From Mycolicibacterium chubuense NBB4 (GTDB taxonomy: Bacteria > Actinomycetota > Actinomycetes > Mycobacteriales > Mycobacteriaceae), in contig NC_018027.1 in assembly GCF_000266905.1 (NCBI RefSeq), positions 62,001-126,000 on the forward strand: a stretch of 64,000 nucleotides of DNA, in the 5' to 3' direction. Made by a program: the position numbers and the translations under genes. The notes under the pieces are model-generated. The model was given only the letters and a program-made list of their open reading frames with translations, was not told the DNA's origin and made no database searches. Below, piece after piece: positions 1-8,136 of the stretch. The first letter of the stretch is position 1; each line of letters starts with the position of its first letter.

Positions 1-1
1 T

Positions 2-157
2 CTCTACGCGGCCCGCCGCGGGGCCAACCTCACGGTCGGCGAGACCGCACAGGCGGCAGGGGTTTCCGAGGCGGCGATCCAGCAGGCCGAGTCGGAAGAG
101 CCACTGTCTGCGCAGGAGGCCGACGCGATCGAGTCGCTGGTTCGCCAGCTCGGCTAG
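2..157 (+). CDS. C-terminal end of a helix-turn-helix protein (partial)
   Basis: An open frame enters from the left edge and stops at a TAG at 155-157. The visible 51 residues contain a segment reading LTVGETAQAAGVSEAAIQQA, which has the spacing of an XRE-type helix-turn-helix (a helix, a turn around GVS, then a recognition helix). An acidic helix ending LVRQLG follows. It may be a DNA-binding regulator or a protein carrying a C-terminal HTH. The N-terminal part is outside the window, so nothing can be said of a sensor domain. It converges on the EspI-like gene with 7 bases between the two stops. Confidence 0.5.
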   Translation, partial: LYAARRGANLTVGETAQAAGVSEAAIQQAESEEPLSAQEADAIESLVRQLG

Positions 158-164
158 GACCGGA

Positions 165-1352
165 TCACTGGCGCACCCGGGAGCGGTCGTCCTGAGCCGG
201 GAAATGCGTGGCAAGTGCCGCGCAGATCTCGATGAATCGCCGGCGGGTGGCGGCCGACATCCCGCTGGTTCCGTCGATGACGCCGCCTGGTCGCAGGTTC
301 CCGTCGAACGGAACTTCGAGCACGATTTGCCCGTGGCCGGAGAATTGTTGTGCGAGAAGCTTTTTGGTGCGCTTGTCGGCGTGTCCGTCAGAGTCGTTGA
401 GCACTACGACGGTGCGCTGCAGCAGGCCGGTGAGCCCGCGGGAGGCCAGCCAATCGAGTGTTTGCCCCGCCGCGGCGGCGCCGTCGACCCACGGCGACGA
501 CACCACGACCAGAGCGTCGAGGTCGCGCAGCGCCTCGTGCGTGACCGGGGAGTCCATCGTCGAGCTGCAGTCGACGATCGAGATCGAGAAATGGCGGTCC
601 AGCCGCGAGGTGGCCTCGCGATAGATCGCCGGATCCAGCACCCGGCGCCGAGCCGGAGTGGCTTCACCCGCCAGCACGAACAGTCCCGCGGCGTTGTGTC
701 CGACCCGGTTGCGGACGTCGGCGAAGCTTTCCACATGCTGATCGGCGGCGAGCTCCCAGAACGACCCCTGCGCTTTCGGATCGATCCGACTGCCCAGCTT
801 GCCGAATGCGGTGTCGGCGTCGACGGCGACGACGCGGTCGTCCTGGCGCAGCTCGGCGAGCACCGAACCGATGCACGCCGACACCGTCGTCTTCCCGACG
901 CCGCCTTTGCCCATCACCCCGATCTTGAAGTGTCCGCGCAACGGGCCGCGGATTCTGGCCTCGAGCTCGGCCATGCGCCGCTCGTCGGGGGAGAGGCCGA
1001 GGTTGATGAGCCCGAAGCTCGCCTTGTACAGCGCTGATCGCCACCCGCGGCCGGGGATCGGCTTGCGGATGGGCACGAGCTCTTCGGTGCGGATGTGTTC
1101 GGCGTAGCTGCCCGGTTGCGGCGGCTGCTGGCCCGGCCACGGGGCACCGGTATGCGGCGGCGGTCGGTGAGGGGGGTTCCAGGCCGGCTGTCGCGGTTGA
1201 TTCCAGCCCTCGGGCCGTGGTGGACCGTAGCGGGGGCCGGGTGGGGGCGCGTGAGGCGCGGGTCGAGACGGCCCGGCCTCCGGTTCGAAGCCGCTTTCCT
1301 CGAGTCCGGGCAGTTCCGGTTCTCTCCGCAGTGCGTCGTCGCGGTCGGACAC
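165..1352 (-). CDS. EspI-like MinD/ParA-family ATPase
   Basis: This is a 395-residue protein. Residues 1-100 are rich in Pro, Gly and Gln, as in EspI and other ESX accessory ATPases. The remainder is a MinD/ParA-type nucleotide-binding domain with a deviant Walker A (GKGGVGKTT, about 148-156), a VDAD strand, and an IVDCSS strand at the switch position. Just before the domain it carries a GWRSALYK...INLGLSPDE segment, nearly the same as the GWRHW...INLGLSPDE segment of the espI gene further on, so the two are paralogues. The GTG start at 1350-1352 is preceded by a purine-rich GAGGAGA ribosome site. It is divergent from espE and probably cytoplasmic, regulating or energising ESX-1 substrate handling. 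The family role is not settled; Rv3888c of ESX-2 is a similar case. Confidence 0.8.
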   Translation of the reverse strand: MSDRDDALRREPELPGLEESGFEPEAGPSRPAPHAPPPGPRYGPPRPEGWNQPRQPAWNPPHRPPPHTGAPWPGQQPPQPGSYAEHIRTEELVPIRKPIPGRGWRSALYKASFGLINLGLSPDERRMAELEARIRGPLRGHFKIGVMGKGGVGKTTVSACIGSVLAELRQDDRVVAVDADTAFGKLGSRIDPKAQGSFWELAADQHVESFADVRNRVGHNAAGLFVLAGEATPARRRVLDPAIYREATSRLDRHFSISIVDCSSTMDSPVTHEALRDLDALVVVSSPWVDGAAAAGQTLDWLASRGLTGLLQRTVVVLNDSDGHADKRTKKLLAQQFSGHGQIVLEVPFDGNLRPGGVIDGTSGMSAATRRRFIEICAALATHFPAQDDRSRVRQ

Positions 1353-1686
1353 GTCTGTCTCCTCTGCCTCTACCTACTCGGCATGCGCCACACTAGCTGG
1401 CCGTAAAAGCCAGCAAATAGCCGATGCAGTCACTGAGGCGGTTGGGACCTGTGAGGCCACGGACGTGGCGACGAGAACCCGGGCCCGTCCCGCAGCGATC
1501 GCGTCAGCACGGCCGGTAGGGGCTTTCTGGGTTCGCTGAAAACCATTACAAGCAGTTGATAGCCAGATAACAGATAGCTGAGACCGCTGGAATCGCTGGG
1601 TGTCGGTATAGCTCGCCGCCGCTGAATTGGTGACATGGCACCCCCTCCAGCGCTGGTACGCTCCCTGTGGGAAGGGGTGGACGCGC
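1353..1686. promoter_or_regulatory. Divergent control region between the EspI-like gene and espE
   Basis: The 334 bases between the two divergent starts hold no convincing gene. Visible structure includes an inverted repeat GCTGGC/GCCAGC (1396-1401 and 1409-1414, loop cgtaaaa), an A+T-richer stretch around 1530-1600, and a perfect 10-base palindrome CCAGCGCTGG at 1647-1656, 30 bases before the espE start. ESX-1 espE-type promoters are known to be bound by nucleoid and response regulators, but I cannot identify a site for any one of them here. Confidence 0.4.
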
Positions 1687-2949
1687 ATGGGTGGGTTCGA
1701 CGGAATCGAGGACTCCGGCAAAGTCGTCGCAGGGTTGGTCGGCGGCCGCAGCGACCTCTCGGAGATCCTCGACGCCGGACAGGCTCTGATCGCCGGAATG
1801 CGTCTCACCACCGGGTGGGGTCAGCCGGAGCAGGGGGAGGCCTTCGGTCAGGGTGCCGGGCGGTTCGCGGACGTCGCGGACGACCTCCGATCGGCGCACC
1901 CCGGCGAGGAGTGGCAGGGCGGCGCCGCACAGGCCTATGCGCATGTCAACCGTCGTCAGGCCGGTCGCGCCGAGGCCGTGGCCACGCTGGACCTCGACGT
2001 CCAGACCGTCGTCGCCCGAGAGGCCCACCAGGTCGCCTGCCGCCGGGACACGCTCGACGACCAGTCCGACCACCTGGCCGACCTCGGAGACGCGACGCGG
2101 TCCCTCGGCCTGATCCCCGGTGTGGGAAAAGCGTTGAAGGCCGCGATCGAACTCGCGGCGGTCAATACCGCGCTGAACGTCTGCAGCGCCGAACTTCAGC
2201 AGCTGTCCCGGGAGACCTCGGACAACGCCTCGGCACTGCGGGGTCTTGTCGGCGAGTACTCGGCGCTGACCCGGAAGACGGCTCCCCCCTCCCTCGGTGA
2301 GGAGCCGCCGGTACCGCCCTCCGAGGATCCGCCGCCGGCATCCGAGGGCGACGAGGCCATCATCGACGGGCTCGACCGGGAGAGTGAAGCGGAGCCGGCA
2401 CCGGTTGCGGCGGCGGCCGATCCGGAGATCGGCACTGACGTCCCTGCGTCGGTCGTGGCTGCGCCGCCCCCGCCTCCGATGGCGGGCGAGCCGCAGCCGC
2501 CGGTCTGGGCTGGGGCCGCCGACCCGGCTGCGACGCCCGCGATGGCCGCCGACCCGATGTCCGGCATGACATCCGCATTCGGTGCCGTCGGCGGGATGAT
2601 CGGCGCCGTCGTGGCTCCGCTGGCCGCCGTGCTGACGGGCGTCGCCGGAGCCGCGGGCCAATCACTGACGGCGCTCACCTCGCCCGAGTCCGCGGATCTC
2701 ACGGCGGACCGCAGCGAGGACGGACCCTCGACGAACAAAGAAGACTCACCCACGGAGCGGGGCGGCGCCGACACCAACGACGCCGACACCAACGGCGCCG
2801 TCGACGACGGTGAGGCAGGCGCATCAGCCGACGCACCCGGGCCCGACGTCATCGGAGAAGCCGAAGCTCAGACGGCGCGGCCGCCGGATGCGTCCGCGCC
2901 GGATCCTCCCCCGGCGCCGGCGCCCGCCCCGACCAGACCACCCCGTTAG
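1687..2949 (+). CDS. espE: EspE/EspA-family ESX-1 substrate protein
   Basis: From the ATG at 1687 (preceded by GGAAGGGG) the product is 420 residues. An upstream in-frame extension to 1627 looks unlike family N-termini. A W-x-G turn (W76-x-G78) sits in EEWQGGAAQAYAHVN, the arrangement seen in EspE and EspA, and is followed by long helices and a small hydrophobic segment (GLIPGVGKALKAAIELAA). The C-terminal half is disordered, rich in Pro, Ala and acidic residues. Next to espF and espG1 it keeps the espE-espF-espG order of ESX-1. Expected role: a secreted or surface-associated ESX-1 substrate that pairs with EspF. Whether it can be exported depends on the core machinery missing here. Confidence 0.7.
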   Translation: MGGFDGIEDSGKVVAGLVGGRSDLSEILDAGQALIAGMRLTTGWGQPEQGEAFGQGAGRFADVADDLRSAHPGEEWQGGAAQAYAHVNRRQAGRAEAVATLDLDVQTVVAREAHQVACRRDTLDDQSDHLADLGDATRSLGLIPGVGKALKAAIELAAVNTALNVCSAELQQLSRETSDNASALRGLVGEYSALTRKTAPPSLGEEPPVPPSEDPPPASEGDEAIIDGLDRESEAEPAPVAAAADPEIGTDVPASVVAAPPPPPMAGEPQPPVWAGAADPAATPAMAADPMSGMTSAFGAVGGMIGAVVAPLAAVLTGVAGAAGQSLTALTSPESADLTADRSEDGPSTNKEDSPTERGGADTNDADTNGAVDDGEAGASADAPGPDVIGEAEAQTARPPDASAPDPPPAPAPAPTRPPR

Positions 2950-2971
2950 CCAGGCAGGAGACAAACCGTTG

Positions 2972-3289
2972 ATGTCGCGTCACACAGTGCAGGTCACCAC
3001 CGGCCATCTCCGGGAACTGGCCGCCAAGCACGGTCAGGCGGCCACCGACGTCACCGCCGCCACCGATGCGCCGGCCGGAGTGGACAGCCGGATCCGCCGG
3101 TCGCACGGCGCAGTCGCGTGGGCCACCGCGGCAGCGGTCGGGGAGATCCAGCGTGCGCGCATCGCCGCCGGGCAGGGCATGGCCGGTGAGTGCGGAGCGC
3201 TCTGCGGGCATCTGATCACCGCTGCCCGCCGCTACGAGGACACCGACCATGAGTCCGGCGCCGACCTCGGCCGGCGTCTGCGGCCATGA
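2972..3289 (+). CDS. espF: EspF/EspC-family type VII secretion target
   Basis: A 105-residue protein starts at ATG 2972 with AGGAG at 2956-2960. It is of EspC/EspF length and is all helical. It ends with the YxxxD export motif (YEDTD, Y88-D92) followed by SGADL, the C-terminal signal shared by T7SS substrates. Its stop overlaps the start of espG1 (ATGA), so the two are translationally coupled. EspE-EspF pairs are thought to form substrate complexes recognised at the ESX-1 ATPase. The nearest features in the window are the YESTD and YAATD signals of the proteins at 7671 and 6922. Confidence 0.75.
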   Translation: MSRHTVQVTTGHLRELAAKHGQAATDVTAATDAPAGVDSRIRRSHGAVAWATAAAVGEIQRARIAAGQGMAGECGALCGHLITAARRYEDTDHESGADLGRRLRP

Positions 3290-4024
3290 CGGCGAGCCCC
3301 TTCTTCAACGACGCCGAACCCACCCACTACGACGACGTGGTGGGGGTCGAGGTCACCATCGACGGCATGCTGGTCATCGCGGACCTGCTCCACCTGGTCG
3401 ACTTTCCGCTGTCGCTCGGCATCCGCCCCAACATCCCCTACGAAGAGCAGCGCAAGGTCGTCTGGGACCAGGTCACTCGCGACCTCACCGCCCAAGGAAT
3501 CCTCACCGCGTTCGGCGATCCGCATCCCGAGGTCGCCGCGATGGTCGACGCGCTGAGCCGGCCGGACCGCACGCTCGACTGCCGGTGGTGGCGCCGGGAC
3601 CGCGGTGGCAAAATGGTCCGCTTTGTGGTGTGCCGTAAGGGGGACCGTCATGTCGTCGCCGCGCGCGATGAGGAAATGCTGGTGCTGCAGCGTGTGGCTC
3701 CGCAGATCGGGATCGCAGCGATGGTGAACGTGGTCATCGGTGACGCCGCACCAGCGAATGTCGAGCCCCTGACCGGAATCGCCGCGAAACTCTCCGACGT
3801 CCGCACGGCTGACCAGCTCGCGAACTACGGTCTGCCGCCGTCGTCGGCCAAGATCTACGCCGAAGCGACCAGGAACCCGGACAGCTGGGTCGAGATCACC
3901 GCCTACGAACGGCACCCCGGTGGAACCTACAGCGCGGCGAAGGTCGGGGCCGGTGTCCTCGACTCGACCCACCACAGGATCGTGTCCATCCCACGGAAGG
4001 TCGGCAACGAGCTGTACGGGAGCC
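3286..4024 (+). pseudogene. espG1: espG1, 3' end lost (EspG chaperone, truncated)
   Basis: The frame matches EspG1 closely from its start (VVGVEVTIDGMLVIADLLH..., ...GIRPNIPYEEQ..., RPDRTLDCRWWRRD, VEPLTGIAAKL) up to ELYGS at about residue 246. EspG1 normally continues with about 36 residues (FLPGTxQNLERAL...). Here that tail is missing in all three frames. The frame runs on without a stop to 5205 through what is clearly espI read out of phase, giving a 639-residue hybrid with a nonsense C-terminus. EspG proteins are cytosolic chaperones of PE/PPE substrates. Loss of the last helices, together with the absence of pe35/ppe68, suggests it no longer works. Confidence 0.75.
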
Positions 4025-5386
4025 TTCCACTCCCCGGATGCCGTACGAACGGTCGACGAGGACCCGGACCGCGATGCTCCGCCCTCCGGGCGCGACACCG
4101 AGAATCCGCAAGGCGGCTCGCCCCGCGGCGATGTGACACCACCGCCGATGCCGGTCGCGCCTCCGCCGCAGCGCACGCAGGCCGCCGCGGCGCCCCCGCC
4201 CCGGGCGACCGAGGTCACCAGTCAGATTCCGCCGACGCACATCACTGGTCCGCAGCGCGTTCCCAACAACGGGATGATGCGCGCTCCCCAGGCCCCGACG
4301 CACTCCGGTGCGCGCCACGAACAGCCTCGGCCCGCACCGGCGCCCGCACCTCGGCCTGCGCCGGCTCCAGCGCCGTCGCAGCACTTCGCAGACACCGACG
4401 TGGATCGCCGCCCCGTGGTGCAGCCGGCGCCGACATCGGCCGCATCGATGGGGAATCACCGAGCGATCGATGCGCTGTCGCATGTCGGGGTGCGGTCGGC
4501 GGTCAAGATGCCGTCGCAGCGTGGCTGGCGGCACTGGATCTACCTGCTGACGCGCATCAATCTCGGCCTGTCTCCCGACGAGCTGTACGAGATGGATCTG
4601 CACACCCGCATTCGTCGCAACGCCCGCGACTCCTACCAGATCGGCGTGTTCGGCCTGAAGGGCGGCGTCGGCAAAACGGCGGTCACGGTTGCGCTGGGTT
4701 CGGCACTCAGCACGATCCGCGGCGACCGGATCCTCGCCATCGACGCCGACCCCGACGGCGGCAATCTCGCCGACCGCGCCGGCCGGCAGTCCGCGGCGAC
4801 CATCTCGGATCTCCTGTCGGACAAGGAATTGCACCGCTACAACGACATCCGCGCCTACACGAGCATGAACGGCGCCAATCTCGAGGTGCTGTCCTCGGAG
4901 GAGTACAGCGCGGCGCGGCGCGAATTCAACGACGAGGACTGGCGGGCAGCGACGGAGATCGTGTCGCGCTATTACAACCTGGTCCTCGCCGACTGCGGCG
5001 CCGGCCTCTTCCAGCCAGGGGCGCGCGGTGTGCTCTCGACGGTCTCCGGCCTGGTGATCGTGGCCAGCGCCTCGATCGACGGGGCCCGGCAGGCCGCAAT
5101 CACGATGGACTGGCTGCGCCAGAACGGATATCAGGATCTGCTCGGCCGCTCGTGTGTAGTGATCAACCATGTCGTGCCCGGGAAGCCGAACATCGACGTC
5201 GATGACCTGGTGCAGCAGTTCGAGCGTCATGTGGCGCCTGGCCGGGTCATCGTGCTGCCGTGGGACAAGCACATCGCCGCGGGCACCGAGATCCGTCTCG
5301 ACCTGCTGGGCAAGGCCTTCGGCCGCAGGATCGTCGAGCTGGCGGCGGCTCTGTCGGACGACTTCGACAGGCTCGAGCGGCGTTGA
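4022..5386 (+). CDS. espI: espI, 5' end lost (MinD/ParA-family ESX-1 ATPase)
   Basis: In the second forward frame the sequence from FHSPDAV (4025) onward reads as EspI. A Pro/Ala-rich disordered region is followed by QRGWRHWIYLLTRINLGLSPDE, Walker A GLKGGVGKTAV, LAIDADPDGGNLADR, VLADCGAG, and a C-terminus ending LSDDFDRLERR. FHSPDAV lines up with the LFRPHEG-type N-terminus of EspI about nine residues into the protein, so only the first residues and the promoter side are missing. No start codon is left at the junction. The first usable ones in frame are GTG 4133 and ATG 4148, both inside the disordered region. The stop overlaps the eccD1 start. The ATPase domain is intact. In M. tuberculosis EspI limits ESX-1 activity when ATP is low. 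Confidence 0.75.
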   Translation, partial: AFHSPDAVRTVDEDPDRDAPPSGRDTENPQGGSPRGDVTPPPMPVAPPPQRTQAAAAPPPRATEVTSQIPPTHITGPQRVPNNGMMRAPQAPTHSGARHEQPRPAPAPAPRPAPAPAPSQHFADTDVDRRPVVQPAPTSAASMGNHRAIDALSHVGVRSAVKMPSQRGWRHWIYLLTRINLGLSPDELYEMDLHTRIRRNARDSYQIGVFGLKGGVGKTAVTVALGSALSTIRGDRILAIDADPDGGNLADRAGRQSAATISDLLSDKELHRYNDIRAYTSMNGANLEVLSSEEYSAARREFNDEDWRAATEIVSRYYNLVLADCGAGLFQPGARGVLSTVSGLVIVASASIDGARQAAITMDWLRQNGYQDLLGRSCVVINHVVPGKPNIDVDDLVQQFERHVAPGRVIVLPWDKHIAAGTEIRLDLLGKAFGRRIVELAAALSDDFDRLERR

Positions 5387-6909
5387 CCGCGACGGCCGCG
5401 CCCCCCAGCACGCCCGGCGTCACGCCCGGCCGTCCCGCCACCACCCGCGTCACGATCCTCACGGGTCGCCGCATGACCGATCTCGTGCTGCCGTCGGCCG
5501 TGCCGATCGAGACTTACGTCGATGAGACGGTGTCCGTGCTGGCCGACATCTTGGAGGACACCCCTCCCGAGATGCTGTCCGGTTTCGACTTCACCGCACA
5601 GGGAGTGTGGTCGTTCGCTCGTCCGGGCGCACCGCCGATGAAGCTCTCGGAATCGCTCGACGATGCCGGCGTGGTCGACGGATCGCTGCTGACCGTGGTG
5701 TCGGTGAGCCGCACGGAACGCTACCGTCCGCTGGTCGAGGACGTGATCGACGCGATCGCGGTGCTCGACGAGACACCGGAGTTCGACCGCGCGGCGCTGT
5801 ACCGCTTCGTCGCCCTCGTTCTCCCGGTGGCGGCATTGATGATCACCGCGATCGGCGTCCTGTCGTGGACATCGACAGGACGCGACTGGTGGTGGCCGGT
5901 AGCGCTAGGGGTGCTGGGGCTCGGCCTGTTGGGCGGCAGTGTGATGTCGCAGAACCGCTACGGCAATCTGGCGTTGGCCGAGAGCTTGCAGGTGGCGTCG
6001 CTGCTGACTCTCGCGGGCGCGGTAGCGTTGGCTGTTCCTCTTCCACGCGGCGTGGAATCCCTTGGTGCACCGCAGGTTGCCGCCGCTGGTGCATTGGTGC
6101 TGCTGATGGTGCTTGCGACGCGGGGTGGCCCACGGAGACGAGCCGAGGTGGCGGCCTTCCTGGCGGTGATCGCGATGGCGACGACCATCGCCGCGGTCGC
6201 GTTCGGATATGGATGGCAGAGCTGGGTGCCGGCAGGGGCGATCGCCTTTGGCCTGATCGTCGTGACGAACGCCGCGAAAATGACGGTGGCCGTGGCGCGT
6301 ATCGCGTTGCCGCCGATCCCGGCGCCCGGCGAAACAGTGTCCAACGACGAACTGCTGGATCCGGTCACCACCACGGATACGTCGGAGGAGTCGGAGACCT
6401 GGCAGGCGATCATTGCGTCGGTGCCGGACTCGGCGGCTCGGCTCACGGAACGCAGCCGGTTGGCCAAGCGACTGCTGATCGGGTTCCTGACCGCGGGTGC
6501 GCTGATTCTTGCTGTCGGCTCGATTGCCGTTGTGGTGCATGGACACTTCTTTCTGCACAGTTTGATCGTTGCGGGCCTGGTGACGGTCGTGTGCGGCTTC
6601 CGTTCGCGGCTTTACGCCGAGCGATGGTGTGCCTGGGCGCTGATGGCCGCGGCGGTGGCGATCCCGACGGGCGTGATGGTGCGGCTGAGTCTGTGGTACC
6701 CGGCGCACGCGTGGCTGGTGCTGGCGATCTACACCGCGTCGGCGTTGGTGTCGGTCATCGTGATCGGCGCGACCGACGGCGTGCGGCGCGTGTCGCCGGT
6801 CACCAAGCGGATCCTGGAGTTGGTCGACGGCGCAGCCATCGCGGCCGTCATCCCGATGCTGCTGTGGATCGCCGGGGTGTACGACGTACTGCGAAACCTG
6901 CGGTTCTAG
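5383..6909 (+). CDS. eccD1: EccD1, ESX-1 membrane channel subunit
   Basis: This 508-residue protein begins at TTG 5383, which overlaps the espI stop (TTGA). This start gives the family N-terminus (RPATTRVTILTGRRMTDLVLP). Residues about 25-105 form the ubiquitin-like cytosolic domain, followed by a linker and about eleven hydrophobic membrane segments ending in LLWIAGVYDVLRNLRF. EccD dimers line the inner-membrane pore of the EccBCDE complex. Length and motifs match M. tuberculosis EccD1 (511) throughout, with no sign of decay, although eccB1 and eccC1 are not in the window. Translation is presumably coupled to espI, which matters because ribosomes entering from espG1 stop at 5205. Confidence 0.9.
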   Translation: MTATAAPPSTPGVTPGRPATTRVTILTGRRMTDLVLPSAVPIETYVDETVSVLADILEDTPPEMLSGFDFTAQGVWSFARPGAPPMKLSESLDDAGVVDGSLLTVVSVSRTERYRPLVEDVIDAIAVLDETPEFDRAALYRFVALVLPVAALMITAIGVLSWTSTGRDWWWPVALGVLGLGLLGGSVMSQNRYGNLALAESLQVASLLTLAGAVALAVPLPRGVESLGAPQVAAAGALVLLMVLATRGGPRRRAEVAAFLAVIAMATTIAAVAFGYGWQSWVPAGAIAFGLIVVTNAAKMTVAVARIALPPIPAPGETVSNDELLDPVTTTDTSEESETWQAIIASVPDSAARLTERSRLAKRLLIGFLTAGALILAVGSIAVVVHGHFFLHSLIVAGLVTVVCGFRSRLYAERWCAWALMAAAVAIPTGVMVRLSLWYPAHAWLVLAIYTASALVSVIVIGATDGVRRVSPVTKRILELVDGAAIAAVIPMLLWIAGVYDVLRNLRF

Positions 6910-6921
6910 GAAGGCGCGACC

Positions 6922-7674
6922 ATGGGGAACCCACCACCGCTGTCAGTCGATCCCGAGCAGCTGGAAGCGGCCGGAGGCGAGCTTCTGTCGTCGGCCGCCG
7001 GGTTGCCCTCCGCGCCGGCGCCCTTCATGCCGGTAGGGACCGACCCTCTGTCGACGGCGATCATCGGACAGATCCCGGTCGTCGAGGGTCCGGTGATGAC
7101 GGAATTACCTGCAGTGCAGGCGCAATCGACGGCCACAGCGCGAAACGTCGTCGGCGCGGCTCAGGCGTACGCCGCGACGGATCAACAACTCGGCGGGGAC
7201 ATCGGTAAGGAGATGCAGAATCTGCCGAACGCCGCGGGCCTCGGTTCCGGTGGCGCCGCGGGGTCGGCCGGTGGCTCCGCAGCCGGGTCGATGAGCCAGA
7301 TGATGAGCATGCCGATGCAGATGGCCGGTCAAATGACGCAGATGCCCATGCAGGTGATGGGCGCTGCCGCGGCCGTGCCGCAGGGCATCATGCAGGGCGC
7401 GCAGCAGCTCGGCCAGCAGGTACAGCAGATGGTCGGGCAGTTCGGCCAGAGCGGCCAGGGCGGCTCGACCGGAGCGGGTGTCGGTGCGCTGACCGAGGCG
7501 GGCCCACCGAGCGACGAGCGAGTGCCCGACGGCAAACACGAGGGTGCCGAGGCGGGCGAGCCCGGCGCCGAACGGGCACCCGAGGCGCGGGATGGGGCCG
7601 AAAGCGGTGCCGAGGAACCGACTCCGGGGCGGCATCGAGCGCCCGAGCCGCCGGATGACCGGATAAACCTGTGA
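6922..7674 (+). CDS. espJ: EspJ-like ESX-1 associated protein
   Basis: A 250-residue protein starts at ATG 6922, twelve bases after eccD1, with AGGAAGG upstream. The N-terminus (PLSVDPEQLEAAGGELLSSAAGL) and an export-type YxxxD (YAATD, Y83-D87) match EspJ (Rv3878). The middle is Met/Gln-rich (MSQMMSMPMQMAGQMTQMPMQ) and the C-terminus is an acidic, Gly/Pro-rich tail. EspJ is an ESX-1 secreted phosphoprotein in M. tuberculosis. Its position directly after eccD1 is conserved. The GTG of the next gene overlaps its stop. Confidence 0.8.
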   Translation: MGNPPPLSVDPEQLEAAGGELLSSAAGLPSAPAPFMPVGTDPLSTAIIGQIPVVEGPVMTELPAVQAQSTATARNVVGAAQAYAATDQQLGGDIGKEMQNLPNAAGLGSGGAAGSAGGSAAGSMSQMMSMPMQMAGQMTQMPMQVMGAAAAVPQGIMQGAQQLGQQVQQMVGQFGQSGQGGSTGAGVGALTEAGPPSDERVPDGKHEGAEAGEPGAERAPEARDGAESGAEEPTPGRHRAPEPPDDRINL

Positions 7675-7985
7675 CAGGGTCATTGAAGGTCGACACTGAC
7701 CAATTGCGCAGCGTGGGTGCGGCGTTCACCGCAGCGGGGGACAAATTGGCTGCCGTGCAGGCAGAGACGCCGTTGGGCGACGCGGCGTCGGCGGTTCCTT
7801 CTTTGCAGACGGCTGCTGCCTGCAACGCTGCCAAGAGCGCGGTGGCGGAGCAGATGACGGCGATTGCTGATGGCGCACTTACATTCGGTGCGAATGTCGT
7901 TGCGGCGGCAGAAAAGTACGAGTCGACGGATCAGGCGTCGGGTAACAACATCGCCGGTGTCAACATCCCTGGGCCGTCGTCGTAG
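7671..7985 (+). CDS. Short EspJ/EspC-like T7SS target protein
   Basis: This 104-residue protein has a GTG start at 7671 overlapping the espJ stop (GTGA). LKVDTDQLRSVGAAF parallels the EspJ N-terminus. YESTDQASGNNI (Y83-D87) carries the YxxxD export motif at exactly the residue number where EspJ has YAATD. It also resembles the EspF end (YEDTDHESGADL), so it belongs to the EspC/EspF-size 'type VII secretion target' group. M. tuberculosis has no gene at this place. Likely a secreted partner of EspJ; the function is inferred only from the motif and the overlap. Confidence 0.75.
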   Translation: MTGSLKVDTDQLRSVGAAFTAAGDKLAAVQAETPLGDAASAVPSLQTAAACNAAKSAVAEQMTAIADGALTFGANVVAAAEKYESTDQASGNNIAGVNIPGPSS

Positions 7986-8136
7986 GGCTCCTAAGCCGCT
8001 GGCTTCGGCCAGCCGGGCGGCGGGGGCAGTGTCGGGAGGTCTTCTCGCGTGTGCTCGCCGGTCATCAGCCCCCGGCGCTCGATCGGGTCGGGTGCGCAGG
8101 CGACACCGGCCGCGGAGTCAGAGAGCGCGCGTTGGA

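Noticed and set aside
4025..5205. Continuation of the espG1 frame as a functional 639-residue protein
   Set aside because: Residues after about 248 are espI read out of phase and match nothing; treated as a consequence of the fusion.
7991..8136. Possible gene end on the - strand reading ...LPTLPPPPGWPKPAA before a stop
   Set aside because: Looks like a protein tail, but upstream it runs into espK in another frame and has no start; perhaps a remnant, not enough to annotate.
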